Shown here: positions 19,409 to 28,354 of the stretch, one piece after another
How positions within the stretch are numbered: the first letter of the stretch is position 1
Layout: each line of letters opens with the position of its first letter
DNA from: Macrococcus brunensis
GTDB lineage: Bacteria > Bacillota > Bacilli > Staphylococcales > Staphylococcaceae
DNA length: 64,000 bases
Assembly (NCBI RefSeq): GCF_004359615.1
Contig: NZ_SCWA01000002.1
Span: forward strand, 1 to 64,000
Reading direction: 5' to 3'
Notes under the pieces: model-generated
What the model saw: only the letters and a program-made list of their open reading frames with translations
Database searches by the model: none
What the model was told of the DNA's origin: nothing
Program-made: the position numbers and the translations under genes

Positions 19409-19783
19409 CTATTCTTCCTCATCCAGTTTAATGACACGAACGCCCTGGATATATATGTTCACTGAGTTCACTTTTAGATTAAGTGTCTTTTCAAGCGTGT
19501 ATTTCACTACAGATTGTACATTATTAGCAATTTCAGAGATCTTCGTACCGTACGCGACAATAATGTACATATCTACAGCGAGTGTACCTTCATGCTGCGT
19601 GACGATGACGCCTTTAGAATAATTGTCCCGTCTTAGAATGTCAGCGATATTATCTCTTACTTGATGTTTACTAGCCATCCCGATGATTCCGTAACATTCA
19701 ACAGCAGCACCACCTGCGATTGTTGCGATGACATCATTTGAAATATCAATACTGCCGTATTCGTTGTTGATTTCTAAAGTCAT
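19409..19783 (-). CDS. Asp23/Gls24 family envelope protein (YloU-like)
   Basis: 124 residues from the ATG at 19783 ([15 protein letters not shown]), chosen because GAGGAGG lies six bases upstream. The pattern [13 protein letters not shown], then [10 protein letters not shown] and [10 protein letters not shown], is that of the Asp23/Gls24 domain. The gene is conserved next to fakA and rpmB across Firmicutes. The name Asp23 is kept for the abundant membrane-associated protein at another locus, so I leave the symbol empty. Confidence 0.92.
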   Translation of the reverse strand: MTLEINNEYGSIDISNDVIATIAGGAAVECYGIIGMASKHQVRDNIADILRRDNYSKGVIVTQHEGTLAVDMYIIVAYGTKISEIANNVQSVVKYTLEKTLNLKVNSVNIYIQGVRVIKLDEEE

Positions 19784-19817
19784 AAGGAACCTCCTCATTT
19801 AATTGATTCATCATGTT

Positions 19818-19847
19818 ATTATAAGCAATAAACGCCTTCATATACAA
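19818..19847 (-). promoter_or_regulatory. promoter of the Asp23-like/fakA unit
   Basis: Minus-strand TTGTAT (19847-19842) and TATAAT (19823-19818) with an 18-base spacer, about 35 bases before the start codon. Confidence 0.6.
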
Positions 19848-19897
19848 GTATTGTGACAAAAATGAGAATGATGGAAAGAAAAGTGACGATAAAATCA

Positions 19898-19926
19898 TTG
19901 CATCGAACTTCATATTGTGTTAAATT
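19898..19926 (+). promoter_or_regulatory. promoter of rpmB
   Basis: Plus-strand TTGCAT (19898-19903), 17-base spacer, TAAATT (19921-19926), about 55 bases upstream of the rpmB start. Confidence 0.55.
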
Positions 19927-19981
19927 ACTATGGTGTAGAAAGATAAGTGTATCTCTATATGTCATTAAAGGAGGAAATAAC

Positions 19982-20170
19982 ATGGCTAAAGTATGTCACG
20001 TTACAGGTCGTAAAGCTGTGACTGGTAATAACCGTTCACACGCTCTGAATGCGAACAAACGTCGCTGGAACGCTAACTTACAAAAAGTTAGAATCCTTGT
20101 CGATGGTAAACCTAAACGTGTATGGGTATCAGCTCGTGCACTTAAATCAGGTAAAGTCACTCGCGTTTAA
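19982..20170 (+). CDS. rpmB: 50S ribosomal protein L28
   Basis: 62 residues beginning [20 protein letters not shown], the standard L28 N-terminus including the Cys that sits where zinc-binding forms have a CxxC, so this is the non-zinc or C-minus type. AAAGGAGG lies upstream of the ATG at 19982; the longer open frame from 19853 has no such signal. It is transcribed opposite to the fakA and thiN flanks, as in other staphylococci. Confidence 0.97.
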   Translation: MAKVCHVTGRKAVTGNNRSHALNANKRRWNANLQKVRILVDGKPKRVWVSARALKSGKVTRV

Positions 20171-20190
20171 TGCATATATAGATACAAAAA

Positions 20191-20217
20191 AAGACCTTTG
20201 TGTGGAAGGTCTTTTTT
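20191..20217. terminator. bidirectional terminator between rpmB and thiN
   Basis: AAGACCTT/AAGGTCTT stem with a 7-base loop, with T-runs on both strands. It serves the convergent ends of rpmB (plus) and thiN (minus). Confidence 0.88.
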
Positions 20218-20856
20218 TTATGCATCTTTACTCTGAATCATGTAGACCATGCCGTTCTCAACGATGACTTCTGCACGCTCTGTGACAAACTCATTGGAGA
20301 CGGTACGTGTTGTCCCCATATCCAGCTGAGTCCTTGGTAAAGTGTACTTCAAATCATCAATCGTTAAAAAGACACCTGCTTCAACGGGTATAAAAGAGAC
20401 ATATGTCATATCCTGATAACGTTGTATGATATGTGTCCCTGTTGGGAGCACTTGGATCACATTGACATCGTCTACGATAAAGAACTCGCTTGAAGACAGC
20501 ATTACTTCTTTATTCAGGAGGGTCTGCAAGTTACCGAGAAAATGGTCCAGTCTGCCACCAGTCGCGCCGTGTATAAACACTCGGTCATAATCCAGCGTGA
20601 GTGCATATTGTATACCCACTTCAAGGTCTGTCTCATTCTTTTCAGTCGGCAGTACATCAACATCAAGTTCATCCTGCACCCTTTTAAACTGCACTTCTGT
20701 CAGTGAATCAAAATCCCCGAATGCAGCAATTGGTGTAATCCCCGCTTCCACAAGCATCAGTGCGCCGTAATCAATGCCTATCCAGTCTTCATGTTTCAGA
20801 TCATCCAGTGTTTTCGTATTAAAATGATGCGCTGTACATAATAGATGTAAGTCCAT
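20218..20856 (-). CDS. thiN: thiamine diphosphokinase
   Basis: 212 residues. DWIGIDYGALMLVEAGITP and IAAFGDFDSLT, then LPTEKNETDLE and FIHGATGGRLDHFLGNL, are the nucleotide- and thiamine-binding blocks of the TPK family. It makes thiamine diphosphate from thiamine and ATP. It is the last gene of rsgA-rpe-thiN, two bases after rpe. Confidence 0.95.
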   Translation of the reverse strand: MDLHLLCTAHHFNTKTLDDLKHEDWIGIDYGALMLVEAGITPIAAFGDFDSLTEVQFKRVQDELDVDVLPTEKNETDLEVGIQYALTLDYDRVFIHGATGGRLDHFLGNLQTLLNKEVMLSSSEFFIVDDVNVIQVLPTGTHIIQRYQDMTYVSFIPVEAGVFLTIDDLKYTLPRTQLDMGTTRTVSNEFVTERAEVIVENGMVYMIQSKDA

Positions 20857-20858
20857 CG

Positions 20859-21503
20859 TTATTCACCTCTTAACATAGATGTCGGCGTCTTATAGTCTTC
20901 ATGTTTGAAGAAGTAAGAGCCCGCTACTAACACATCTGCGCCGGCTTTTCGGCAAAGCTGCGCAGTATGTTCGTTCACCCCGCCATCCACTTCAATTTCA
21001 AAGTTAAGCTGATGCTGCATGCGGTAATCAGCCAGAAACTGAATTTTATCAACCATACTGCCGATGAATGACTGGCCGCCAAACCCTGGATTCACGGTCA
21101 TCACAAGAACAAGGTCAACATCCTGAAGCACCGGCATCAGTTGCTCTATGCACGTGCCTGGATTCAGCGTCACGCCTGCTTTTTTTCCTGTCTGTTTAAT
21201 CTGCTGAATCACCCGGTGTAAGTGACGAGTCGCTTCAACATGAACCGTAATGATGTCACTGCCCGCCTCTGCAAAAGCTTCTATATAACGTTCTGGTTCT
21301 TCTATCATCAGATGGCTGTCAATGGTCAGATTCGTCATTTCTCTCAGCTGCTCTAAAATAGGCAGTCCAAAAGAAATGTTAGGTACAAAACGACCATCCA
21401 TCACATCAAAGTGCAGATAGTCTACACCTGCTGCTTCTAATCGTCTGACTTCCTGTCTCAGTTCAGTAAAGTCACAGGACAGTAAACTAGGTGCTATTTT
21501 CAT
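20859..21503 (-). CDS. rpe: ribulose-phosphate 3-epimerase
   Basis: 214 residues, normal length. Metal and catalytic residues are visible in LHFDVMDGRFVPN, DSHLMIEEP, VMTVNPGFGGQSF and IEVDGGV. It interconverts ribulose 5-phosphate and xylulose 5-phosphate in the pentose phosphate pathway. It shares one base with the rsgA stop (TGATG-type junction). Confidence 0.97.
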   Translation of the reverse strand: MKIAPSLLSCDFTELRQEVRRLEAAGVDYLHFDVMDGRFVPNISFGLPILEQLREMTNLTIDSHLMIEEPERYIEAFAEAGSDIITVHVEATRHLHRVIQQIKQTGKKAGVTLNPGTCIEQLMPVLQDVDLVLVMTVNPGFGGQSFIGSMVDKIQFLADYRMQHQLNFEIEVDGGVNEHTAQLCRKAGADVLVAGSYFFKHEDYKTPTSMLRGE

Positions 21504-22375
21504 CAGTATCTCACCTTTCTTGTTTCAATTTCATTCATCATCTGTAAGTAATGGTCGTGACGAGACTGAAGAATCGTCTCGCCCACACTCGCTTTGACAG
21601 CACATTTAGGTTCATTGACATGCAGGCACTCACGGTATTTACATTCATCAGCCGCAGCCACAAACTCAGGAAAACAGTTCTTGAGCATATATTTGTCGAT
21701 GTGCGCGTAGTCAAGAGAACTGAAGCCCGGCGTATCAGCAATGTACCCCTGACTTGTTTTAATCAGTTCGACGTGACGGGTCGTATGTTTTCCTCGGTTA
21801 AGCGCGTTAGAAATGACGCCTGTCTCGAGATTCGATTCCGGGCGCGCTGCATTGATCAGTGAAGATTTACCGACGCCTGACTGACCGGAGAGGACATTGA
21901 TGCCTGGCACCAGCATATGAAGCATCGCTGACTGGTCCTCAAGATTCGAAATCAGATGAGTCGAATAGCCGACAGAATGATAGTAATCCAGTTTGTCCTG
22001 AATAAATGCTTCTTCTTCCTCTGACAACAGGTCTTTTTTCGTCACGATTAAGCTCGGCATAATATCATAGCTTTCAACGATGACCAGAAATTTATCAATC
22101 AAGTTAAGACTGAATTCCGGTTCTTTTGCACTCATGACAATCAGTACCTGATCGATATTGGCAACAGGAGGACGTACAAGTTCGTTTTGTCTAGGTAGAA
22201 GTTCCGTAATATAGCCTTCAATTTCATTTTCAATCTGAAACTTCACTCTATCACCAACAAGCGGAGAGAGTCCTTTCTTTCTGAAAACACCTCTCGCCCG
22301 GCACTGAAAGCTTTCACCTTCGCTTTCCACATAATAAAATCCACTTAACGCTTTATAGATTAATCCTTCTCTCAC
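21503..22375 (-). CDS. rsgA: ribosome small subunit-dependent GTPase RsgA
   Basis: 290 residues. An N-terminal OB fold is followed by a circularly permuted GTPase domain: TKKDLL (G4) comes before GQSGVGKSSLIN (G1) and DTPGFSS (G3). The C-terminal zinc motif has CFPEF, CKYREC and H/C residues in CLHVNEPKC. It checks 30S maturation. In staphylococci rsgA usually follows pknB directly; here it is separated from pknB by the accessory block. Confidence 0.96.
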   Translation of the reverse strand: MREGLIYKALSGFYYVESEGESFQCRARGVFRKKGLSPLVGDRVKFQIENEIEGYITELLPRQNELVRPPVANIDQVLIVMSAKEPEFSLNLIDKFLVIVESYDIMPSLIVTKKDLLSEEEEAFIQDKLDYYHSVGYSTHLISNLEDQSAMLHMLVPGINVLSGQSGVGKSSLINAARPESNLETGVISNALNRGKHTTRHVELIKTSQGYIADTPGFSSLDYAHIDKYMLKNCFPEFVAAADECKYRECLHVNEPKCAVKASVGETILQSRHDHYLQMMNEIETRKVRY

Positions 22376-22406
22376 TAAGTCACCTCTTCATTAAATTAGT
22401 CCTATT

Positions 22407-23729
22407 TTAACATACAACTGTGATAGTCGTCCCCTGATTCACTGCACTATTCACTTCTATTTTGAAGCCGTGAAGGTCTGCTATCTCTTTAACAATAGCC
22501 ATTCCGAGACCATTGGACGGCACATGGTCTTCATTGCTTTTTGATTTAAAGAAACGTTCAAACAGATGCTGCTGTGTCTTGTCATCCATTCCGACACCTT
22601 CGTCCTCTATCGTGATAACCTGATTCTTTAAGGTGATTAAAATAGAACCTTCCTGTTTTGAATATTTAATCGCATTGGAGAGAAGGTTAGTCACGAGCTG
22701 CATCAACAGAGCTCTATGTGCGGTCAGCTCACTGTCATCGAAATGTGTCGTTAAGAGCAGTTCTTTTTCATCCAGCTGATACATAAAGGTATTGATGACT
22801 TCTTTCATCATGTCTTTGCCGCTGAATGTCTTAAGCTGTAGTCTATTTCCTTCATTTTCAATCGATGCAAGTGTCAGCAGCTGTTTTGTCAGTCCGCTTA
22901 GTCGTCTGGACTGATGCTGAATCGCTGCTATCGTTTCACTATTGTAATGGTCCGCCAGCTGATCAGTCAGACCGATCAGATTCGTGATAGGAGACTGAAT
23001 TTCATGACTGACGTTCGCTACAAATCGTTCATTGACCGCCTGATGATGACGAATGGCAATCGACATCTCTTCCATTTCACGGGCCAGCTCACCTATTTCG
23101 TCGCGTCTTGTAATAGAAGACTGGTCACTGTAGTCACCTGAACGAATCCGCTTCGCATATAGCTGCAGTTTCTTCACCGGGTTCACGAAGTAACCCGCAC
23201 TCAATATAATGAAAAATACGGTGAAAATTAAGATATAGACGAGTAATATGGCAAGAAATATCCTGAACTCTCCCATACTCTGCCCGACGTCTGGTCTGAT
23301 GTAGACGCGGTAATCCTCACCTGCAACCTGCATATCAATACCGACTGTATTACGCGTCTCATTATCGAAGAAACCCGTGATGAATAAATTGAATGGACGT
23401 TCTTTAATACCATGATAGATGCCATCCTGACCATCTTCCAGATTCTTGACACGAAAAGGTGTACCATAATAATTCACTTCGTGGTCATGCACCGTCATCA
23501 CCTGAAAATTAAGAGAAGCCATCTGTGCGAAAAAAGTCGCAGGTTTAATCTCAGGATGTGATTCGATGAAATGTTTCTGTTCTTTAACAATCTGAGTGAT
23601 CCGGTCATCATTCGCCGGCTTAAGAAACAGATGGTAGTAGACATTTGCGATAATAAAACTGAGAAGCGCGCTTATACAGAATGTGAAAAGAGTTGAAACG
23701 ACAAAATGGGTCGACAGTTTCTTAAACAT
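22407..23729 (-). CDS. hssS: haem sensor histidine kinase HssS
   Basis: 440 residues from the ATG at 23729 (MFKKLSTHFV). Two membrane helices (about 9-30 and 157-180) bracket an extracellular sensor with YHGIK and PFNLFITGFFDN, a segment I recognise from S. aureus HssS. Then come HAMP, the H-box VSHEIQSP (His242), N-box NLLSNAIKYS and ATP-lid DEGVGM and NGLGMAIVK. The H-box reads HEIQSP rather than the usual HEIKTP. It overlaps hssR by eight bases. In S. aureus HssS senses haem stress and activates HssR. Confidence 0.9.
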   Translation of the reverse strand: MFKKLSTHFVVSTLFTFCISALLSFIIANVYYHLFLKPANDDRITQIVKEQKHFIESHPEIKPATFFAQMASLNFQVMTVHDHEVNYYGTPFRVKNLEDGQDGIYHGIKERPFNLFITGFFDNETRNTVGIDMQVAGEDYRVYIRPDVGQSMGEFRIFLAILLVYILIFTVFFIILSAGYFVNPVKKLQLYAKRIRSGDYSDQSSITRRDEIGELAREMEEMSIAIRHHQAVNERFVANVSHEIQSPITNLIGLTDQLADHYNSETIAAIQHQSRRLSGLTKQLLTLASIENEGNRLQLKTFSGKDMMKEVINTFMYQLDEKELLLTTHFDDSELTAHRALLMQLVTNLLSNAIKYSKQEGSILITLKNQVITIEDEGVGMDDKTQQHLFERFFKSKSNEDHVPSNGLGMAIVKEIADLHGFKIEVNSAVNQGTTITVVC

Positions 23730-24378
23730 GCTGCACCTTATATCCGACACCTCTTACAGTCAATATTTCGAATTCGGGATAGTTCGCGAGCCTTTTACGC
23801 AGTCGTTTGATGTGCACATCAATGGTCCGTTCATCTCCGTCAAAGTCAAACCCCCAGACATGTTCAATCAATTGCTCACGTGTGCCTACTTTAGGAGACA
23901 GCCTGATAAGTTCTGCAAGCAGTTCAAACTCTTTTCGTGGCAGATAAAGGGTATCCTCTCCCACTACCACCTCATAGCTGTCGATATCTAGTTCCATCCG
24001 TCCTAAAGTAAGAGCTGACTGAGCCTGATAACGATTTAAGATCGCGTTGACTCTGAACGCGAGTTCCTCGACTAAAAACGGCTTCGTCACATAATCATCT
24101 GTCCCCGCTTCGAAAGCTGACCTTTTGTCACTGAGCTCACTCCGTGCCGTCAGCATGATGACCGGCTTCTCGTAATAGGTTTTTATGTGGTCGCATAACT
24201 CAAAACCATCCATTCCCGGCATCATGACATCTACTATACAGAGATCAATTTTCTCATGGTCAAGAACGTGAATCGCCTCGTCGCCATCTGCTGCAAGTTT
24301 CACTTCATACTGTTTCAATCCTCGTTCTACCATCTCACGAATAGCGCGCTCATCATCTACTACTAATATTTTTTTCAT
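23722..24378 (-). CDS. hssR: haem response regulator HssR (OmpR family)
   Basis: 218 residues from the ATG at 24378, set by AGGAGG eight bases upstream; the longer frame would read through the intergenic operator. The receiver domain has DDE (9-10), phosphoacceptor Asp50 in CIVDVMMPG, and GTDDYVTKPF. The OmpR-type winged helix contains GFDFDGDERTIDVHIKRLRKR. In S. aureus HssR activates the divergent hrtAB genes; the same arrangement and a matching direct repeat are present here. Confidence 0.92.
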   Translation of the reverse strand: MKKILVVDDERAIREMVERGLKQYEVKLAADGDEAIHVLDHEKIDLCIVDVMMPGMDGFELCDHIKTYYEKPVIMLTARSELSDKRSAFEAGTDDYVTKPFLVEELAFRVNAILNRYQAQSALTLGRMELDIDSYEVVVGEDTLYLPRKEFELLAELIRLSPKVGTREQLIEHVWGFDFDGDERTIDVHIKRLRKRLANYPEFEILTVRGVGYKVQHV

Positions 24379-24390
24379 CTTTTTCCTCCT

Positions 24391-24410
24391 GTTCATACTC
24401 CGTTCATATA
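24391..24410 (+). promoter_or_regulatory. HssR binding site (direct repeat)
   Basis: GTTCATACT, two bases, GTTCATATA. This matches the S. aureus HssR box, a direct repeat of GTTCATATT separated by two bases. It covers the -35 position of the hrtB promoter, as expected for an activator with a weak -35, and lies just upstream of the hssR ribosome-binding site. Confidence 0.85.
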
Positions 24411-24417
24411 ACACTTT

Positions 24418-24423
24418 TATAAT
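24418..24423 (+). promoter_or_regulatory. -10 element of the hrtBA promoter
   Basis: Consensus TATAAT, eight bases downstream of the HssR repeat and 36 bases before the hrtB start. No good -35 is present 17 bases upstream; that position falls in the repeat. Confidence 0.7.
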
Positions 24424-24458
24424 CAGTGTATATTCAAACAACGAAAGGATGTATACAC

Positions 24459-25478
24459 ATGAAACTCGCACTACAGGAACTTAAATACTATAAATTTAAA
24501 TATGCCATGATTACAGCGATTCTTTTTCTACTTGCTTTTCTCGTTCTCTTTGTTTCAAGTTTAGCACAAGGGCTTGGAAAAGATAATATCTCGCTGATTG
24601 AAGAGCTGAACAGCAGTCATTATGTCATCAGTGATGATGCCAACAACTCACTGACCGCTTCACAGTTATCTGATGAAGACATCAAAGTATTAAAAGAACA
24701 GAATATCCCCCTTCTTTCTATGCAGCTTGCGACTTTTGAGAATAACACCGGAATAGCGGCTGTCTATATGAAAGATGCCAAGCCTGAGATTGCTGAAGGA
24801 AAGATGCCGGCAAATCAAAATGAAGTTGCTATTGATGATTATCATCAAGACGATATTAAAATCGGAGATACTATTAAGGTCAAAAATAAAGATATCGACT
24901 ATAAAGTGACGGGTTATGTCAAAGATAATATGTATGCTCACACTGCTGTCGGTTATATGACAGAAGAAGGGATTAAACGAATTAATCCTGCTATCAAACC
25001 CAATATCGGACTTGTAAGCAAAGACTCTGTTGACGGTCTATCTGATGCTAAAGTCATCTCAGCAGACGACTTAAAAAAAGGTATCGCAAGTTATGAAGCA
25101 GAACAGATGCCTCTCAATTTAATGGTGATTTTTCTGTTTGTCATATCAGCTATTGTTATCGCCGCTTTCTTCTATGTCATCACCATTCAGAAAACAACCG
25201 AGTACGGTATTTTAAAAGCGATTGGTTTCAAAAACTCTAAGATTGCTGGTATGATTCTGCTTGAAATACTGTTCATCACAACAATCGGTGTAGCCGTTGC
25301 TATCGGTCTGACTTTCCTCATCGCAAGTCAGCTCCCTGTCACAATGCCATTCTTCTTAAATAATCATCTTATCGCATTACTCGCTGCATTATTCTTTGTC
25401 GTCGGACTCGTCGGCGCATTACTGTCACTTATTAAAGTCATTCGTATAGATCCGCAACTTGCTTTAGGAGGCGAATAA
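24459..25478 (+). CDS. hrtB: haem efflux ABC transporter permease HrtB
   Basis: 339 residues from the ATG at 24459 with AAAGGATG upstream. One N-terminal membrane helix (about 15-35), a large extracellular domain, then three helices in the C-terminal third (FtsX/MacB topology). The N-terminus MKLALQELKYYKFKYA and the segment QMPLNLMVIFLFVISAIV resemble S. aureus HrtB closely. HrtAB removes excess membrane haem. It is followed after one base by hrtA and controlled by the HssR repeat. Confidence 0.9.
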   Translation: MKLALQELKYYKFKYAMITAILFLLAFLVLFVSSLAQGLGKDNISLIEELNSSHYVISDDANNSLTASQLSDEDIKVLKEQNIPLLSMQLATFENNTGIAAVYMKDAKPEIAEGKMPANQNEVAIDDYHQDDIKIGDTIKVKNKDIDYKVTGYVKDNMYAHTAVGYMTEEGIKRINPAIKPNIGLVSKDSVDGLSDAKVISADDLKKGIASYEAEQMPLNLMVIFLFVISAIVIAAFFYVITIQKTTEYGILKAIGFKNSKIAGMILLEILFITTIGVAVAIGLTFLIASQLPVTMPFFLNNHLIALLAALFFVVGLVGALLSLIKVIRIDPQLALGGE

Positions 25479-25479
25479 G

Positions 25480-26172
25480 ATGCTGGAAATCAAAGAAATC
25501 AAAAAAACTTATGGTACTGGTGAACAAGCAACTGAAGTTTTAAAAGGTATCAATCTCGATGTACAGGACGGCGAAATCGTTATACTTTATGGTCCTTCAG
25601 GTTCAGGGAAAAGTACATTGCTGACTATTATTGGCGGTCTGCTGTCCCCTACTTCTGGTGAAATTGTGCTGGACGGCCGTTCCTGGAATTCATTAAGCGA
25701 TCAGCAGATGACTGCGATGCGTTTAAGTGATATCGGCTTTATTTTTCAGGTTTCTCATCTATTACCCTATTTAAACGTCAAAGATCAGCTGACAGCTGTT
25801 GCCACAGAAAACGGTATGGCAGCTAAAGAAGCTTCAGAAAGAGCTGATATTCTCTTAAATGATTTCGGTCTGAAACATCGTTCTAAAGCCTATCCAAATC
25901 GACTGTCAGGTGGAGAAAAGCAGCGGACAGCGATTGCCCGCGCATTTATGAATGCACCTAAAATGATTTTAGCTGATGAACCGACAGCCAGTCTTGATAA
26001 GGAACGTGCACTAGAAGTGGTTGATATGCTGAAGCAACGTGTCAAATCTTCTAATACGGTCTGTATCATGATCACCCATGATCAGCGACTGTTCTCTAAA
26101 GCAGACCGGCTGTTTATGCTGGATGATGGTAAACTTGTCGACCAGACTTCTCAAATTAGCACTTTTAATTAA
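25480..26172 (+). CDS. hrtA: haem efflux ABC transporter ATPase HrtA
   Basis: 230 residues. Walker A GPSGSGKST (38-46), a Q-loop in IFQVSHLLPYLNV, ABC signature LSGGEKQR and Walker B MILADEPTASLD define a LolD/MacB-type ATPase. It powers HrtB. The gene begins one base after the hrtB stop and ends at a bidirectional terminator shared with kup. Confidence 0.92.
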   Translation: MLEIKEIKKTYGTGEQATEVLKGINLDVQDGEIVILYGPSGSGKSTLLTIIGGLLSPTSGEIVLDGRSWNSLSDQQMTAMRLSDIGFIFQVSHLLPYLNVKDQLTAVATENGMAAKEASERADILLNDFGLKHRSKAYPNRLSGGEKQRTAIARAFMNAPKMILADEPTASLDKERALEVVDMLKQRVKSSNTVCIMITHDQRLFSKADRLFMLDDGKLVDQTSQISTFN

Positions 26173-26210
26173 AATAAGCCCGGTATCCTTTCGGATACCG
26201 GGCTTATTTT
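26171..26210. terminator. bidirectional terminator between hrtA and kup
   Basis: An 18-bp perfect inverted repeat (26171-26188 and 26193-26210) with a 4-base loop, a GC core CCCGGTATCC, and A/T-rich flanks on both sides. It serves the convergent hrtA and kup ends. Confidence 0.92.
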
Positions 26211-28212
26211 ATTTCTTCATATTTTTAATCTGTTTAATCGTCGGTACTTTGTTGACCGGCATTGAAATAGGAACCGTCTCATAATGCACTTCATTTGAAG
26301 GCAGTTCAAACCAGCGTATCGGTGACGCGGTAAATTTCTTAATAAAAATTTTCGTTTCAACAATCAAACGGTCACGCCAGGCTATTTTTGCATCTATCGG
26401 CAAGTCATCCTGCAGAATAATATAAGTAAAGTCTGCCAGTTTAAGCGTCGGATTCGTACCATAAGTCCGATGCTGCTCAGCGATACAGCCCTTCTTCAGC
26501 ATCATTGCGGCAATCTGCTTGATATAGAGATTGACATTCTGATGCATTCTGAATCCGAGTATCAGCTGTACTTTAAAGACATTGTCCGTACCGAAGTCTT
26601 CTATCTGATAGTTGACCTGGAACGGCTGGTCGGACACTTTGACATTGACTATCCAGTAAATATCAGCACGTTTAGGAATACCGTCCAGAATAGATTTAAA
26701 AATCTGTTTTTCTGCCATTTTCATATCTGCTGTTGTAGATAAGTAGACCAGATTGGTTGCATATTTAGGGAAACGCTTATCTTGTGATAACTGCTCGAGC
26801 TGCCCTTTAAAAAGATCAATATTGATGTCATATGTTCTGCGATCTTTAATCTGATAGCCTTTATACCAGATGACCATCAGGAGAGCGATTGCAAGTGAAA
26901 TCAGGACAGCAATATAGCCTCCGTGCATAAACTTTGCGAGACTAGAAATAAAGAATGCCGCTTCAAGCATCAGGAAGAAGCCGATCACTAAAGTGACAAT
27001 TGCTGCATTGTGCTTTCGCTGAATCAAATAGTGCCAGAGAAGAATAGTTGACATCATCATCGTCACCGTGATACTTAGACCGTAAGCTGCCTCCATATGC
27101 ACAGATGTCTGGAAGTAAAGGACGACCATGATACAGAGTAACCAGATAAAGAATGTGACAGAAGGGATGTACATCTGTCCTTTAATGGTCGACGGATATT
27201 TAATATCCACTTTAGGCATGAGACGTAAGTGAATCGCTTCTGATACTAACGTGAATGAACCAGAAATCAGTGCCTGTGATGCGATAATGGCTGCACCTGT
27301 CGCAATCATTACCCCGATAAAGATAAAGGAGTCAGGCATGATCTGGAAGAATGGATTAATGACTTCTCCCGCTTTAAAGTCACGTGTCTTAACGCGCTCA
27401 ATAATCCATGCACACTGACCGAAATAGTTCAGTAACAGCATGAGCTTAACAAATGGCCATGTCCGGTAGATAGCCCCTTTACCGACGTGCCCCATATCAG
27501 AATACAGTGCTTCTGCACCTGTTGTAGCAAGGAAAACCGTCCCTAAAATCATCAGACCCATCTTATTGCTGTCATCGAACAGAATCTCAATCCCGTAAAG
27601 CGGATTAAGGGCTCTTAACACAGTTAAGTCCGTAGTCAGATTAAAAATGCCAAAGATACCCAGCATACTGAACCAGACAAGCATAAAAGGTCCAAATATT
27701 TTACCAATACTGCCGGTACCAAAACGCTGTGCAAAGAAAATCAATGTAATAATCGTGATAACAATTGCTAGTATATATTTCTGCTCTGATAAGAGAGAAT
27801 CTTTAAGACCCGGTATTTCCTGAATCCCTTCTATAGCTGATGTCACGGTTACAGCAGGCGTTAAAATGCCGTCAGCAAGTAACGCCGCACCCCCTATGAC
27901 AGCAGGGACAATCAGCCAGTTCCGTCTCTTACGGACGAGGGTGTAAAGACTGAAGATACCACCTTCACCGTGGTTATCTGCACGCATTGCAATCAGTACA
28001 TATTTAATCGTCGTCAGAAGCGTAATCGTCCAGATAATGAGTGACAGGCAGCCAATAATATATTGTTCTGTCATGGCTTCCATGCCACCGTTTGTCTCGA
28101 CCACAGCCTTCATGACATAAAGGGGTGATGTCCCAATATCTCCATAAACAATGCCTATAGCGACAAGCATCATTGCCAGTTTAAAACGGTTGCTCGTATT
28201 TTCTGTTTTCAT
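26209..28212 (-). CDS. kup: KUP/HAK family potassium uptake protein
   Basis: 667 residues. The N-terminal GIVYGDIGTSPLYVMKAV is the KUP hallmark; about 12 membrane helices follow up to roughly residue 455, then a cytoplasmic C-terminal domain of about 200 residues. These proteins take up potassium with protons. It is a single gene with its own promoter and a shared terminator. Staphylococci more often rely on Ktr and Kdp, so kup here looks like accessory content. No riboswitch-like leader is evident in the short gap upstream. Confidence 0.92.
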   Translation of the reverse strand: MKTENTSNRFKLAMMLVAIGIVYGDIGTSPLYVMKAVVETNGGMEAMTEQYIIGCLSLIIWTITLLTTIKYVLIAMRADNHGEGGIFSLYTLVRKRRNWLIVPAVIGGAALLADGILTPAVTVTSAIEGIQEIPGLKDSLLSEQKYILAIVITIITLIFFAQRFGTGSIGKIFGPFMLVWFSMLGIFGIFNLTTDLTVLRALNPLYGIEILFDDSNKMGLMILGTVFLATTGAEALYSDMGHVGKGAIYRTWPFVKLMLLLNYFGQCAWIIERVKTRDFKAGEVINPFFQIMPDSFIFIGVMIATGAAIIASQALISGSFTLVSEAIHLRLMPKVDIKYPSTIKGQMYIPSVTFFIWLLCIMVVLYFQTSVHMEAAYGLSITVTMMMSTILLWHYLIQRKHNAAIVTLVIGFFLMLEAAFFISSLAKFMHGGYIAVLISLAIALLMVIWYKGYQIKDRRTYDINIDLFKGQLEQLSQDKRFPKYATNLVYLSTTADMKMAEKQIFKSILDGIPKRADIYWIVNVKVSDQPFQVNYQIEDFGTDNVFKVQLILGFRMHQNVNLYIKQIAAMMLKKGCIAEQHRTYGTNPTLKLADFTYIILQDDLPIDAKIAWRDRLIVETKIFIKKFTASPIRWFELPSNEVHYETVPISMPVNKVPTIKQIKNMKK

Positions 28213-28249
28213 AGTCGACCTCGTTTGTTTAATTTAAATTGACTTCCAT

Positions 28250-28278
28250 ATCATACGCCTAGTGCAAACAATGTTCAA
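28250..28278 (-). promoter_or_regulatory. promoter of kup
   Basis: Minus-strand TTGAAC (28278-28273), 17-base spacer, TATGAT (28255-28250), about 40 bases before the kup start. Confidence 0.65.
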
Positions 28279-28287
28279 TCCCCTATC

Positions 28288-28318
28288 TTGGATAATTGTA
28301 AACACATCAGGGTATAAT
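28288..28318 (+). promoter_or_regulatory. promoter of the rhodanese gene
   Basis: Plus-strand TATAAT (28313-28318) with TTGGAT (28288-28293) upstream at a long 19-base spacing; divergent from the kup promoter. Confidence 0.45.
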
Positions 28319-28354
28319 AATTTAGAAACATAATAATATCTAGAGGTGATTTTG

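Noticed and set aside
19853-19981. 43-codon extension upstream of rpmB
   Set aside because: L28 begins at 19982 with AAAGGAGG just upstream; the extension covers the promoter and matches nothing in L28.
24379-24471. N-terminal extension of hssR
   Set aside because: It would translate the HssR operator region, and the receiver domain starts cleanly at 24378 behind AGGAGG.
28213-28345. c-di-AMP riboswitch upstream of kup
   Set aside because: The gap is only 133 to 142 bases, holds two divergent promoters, and shows no conserved ydaO-like elements.
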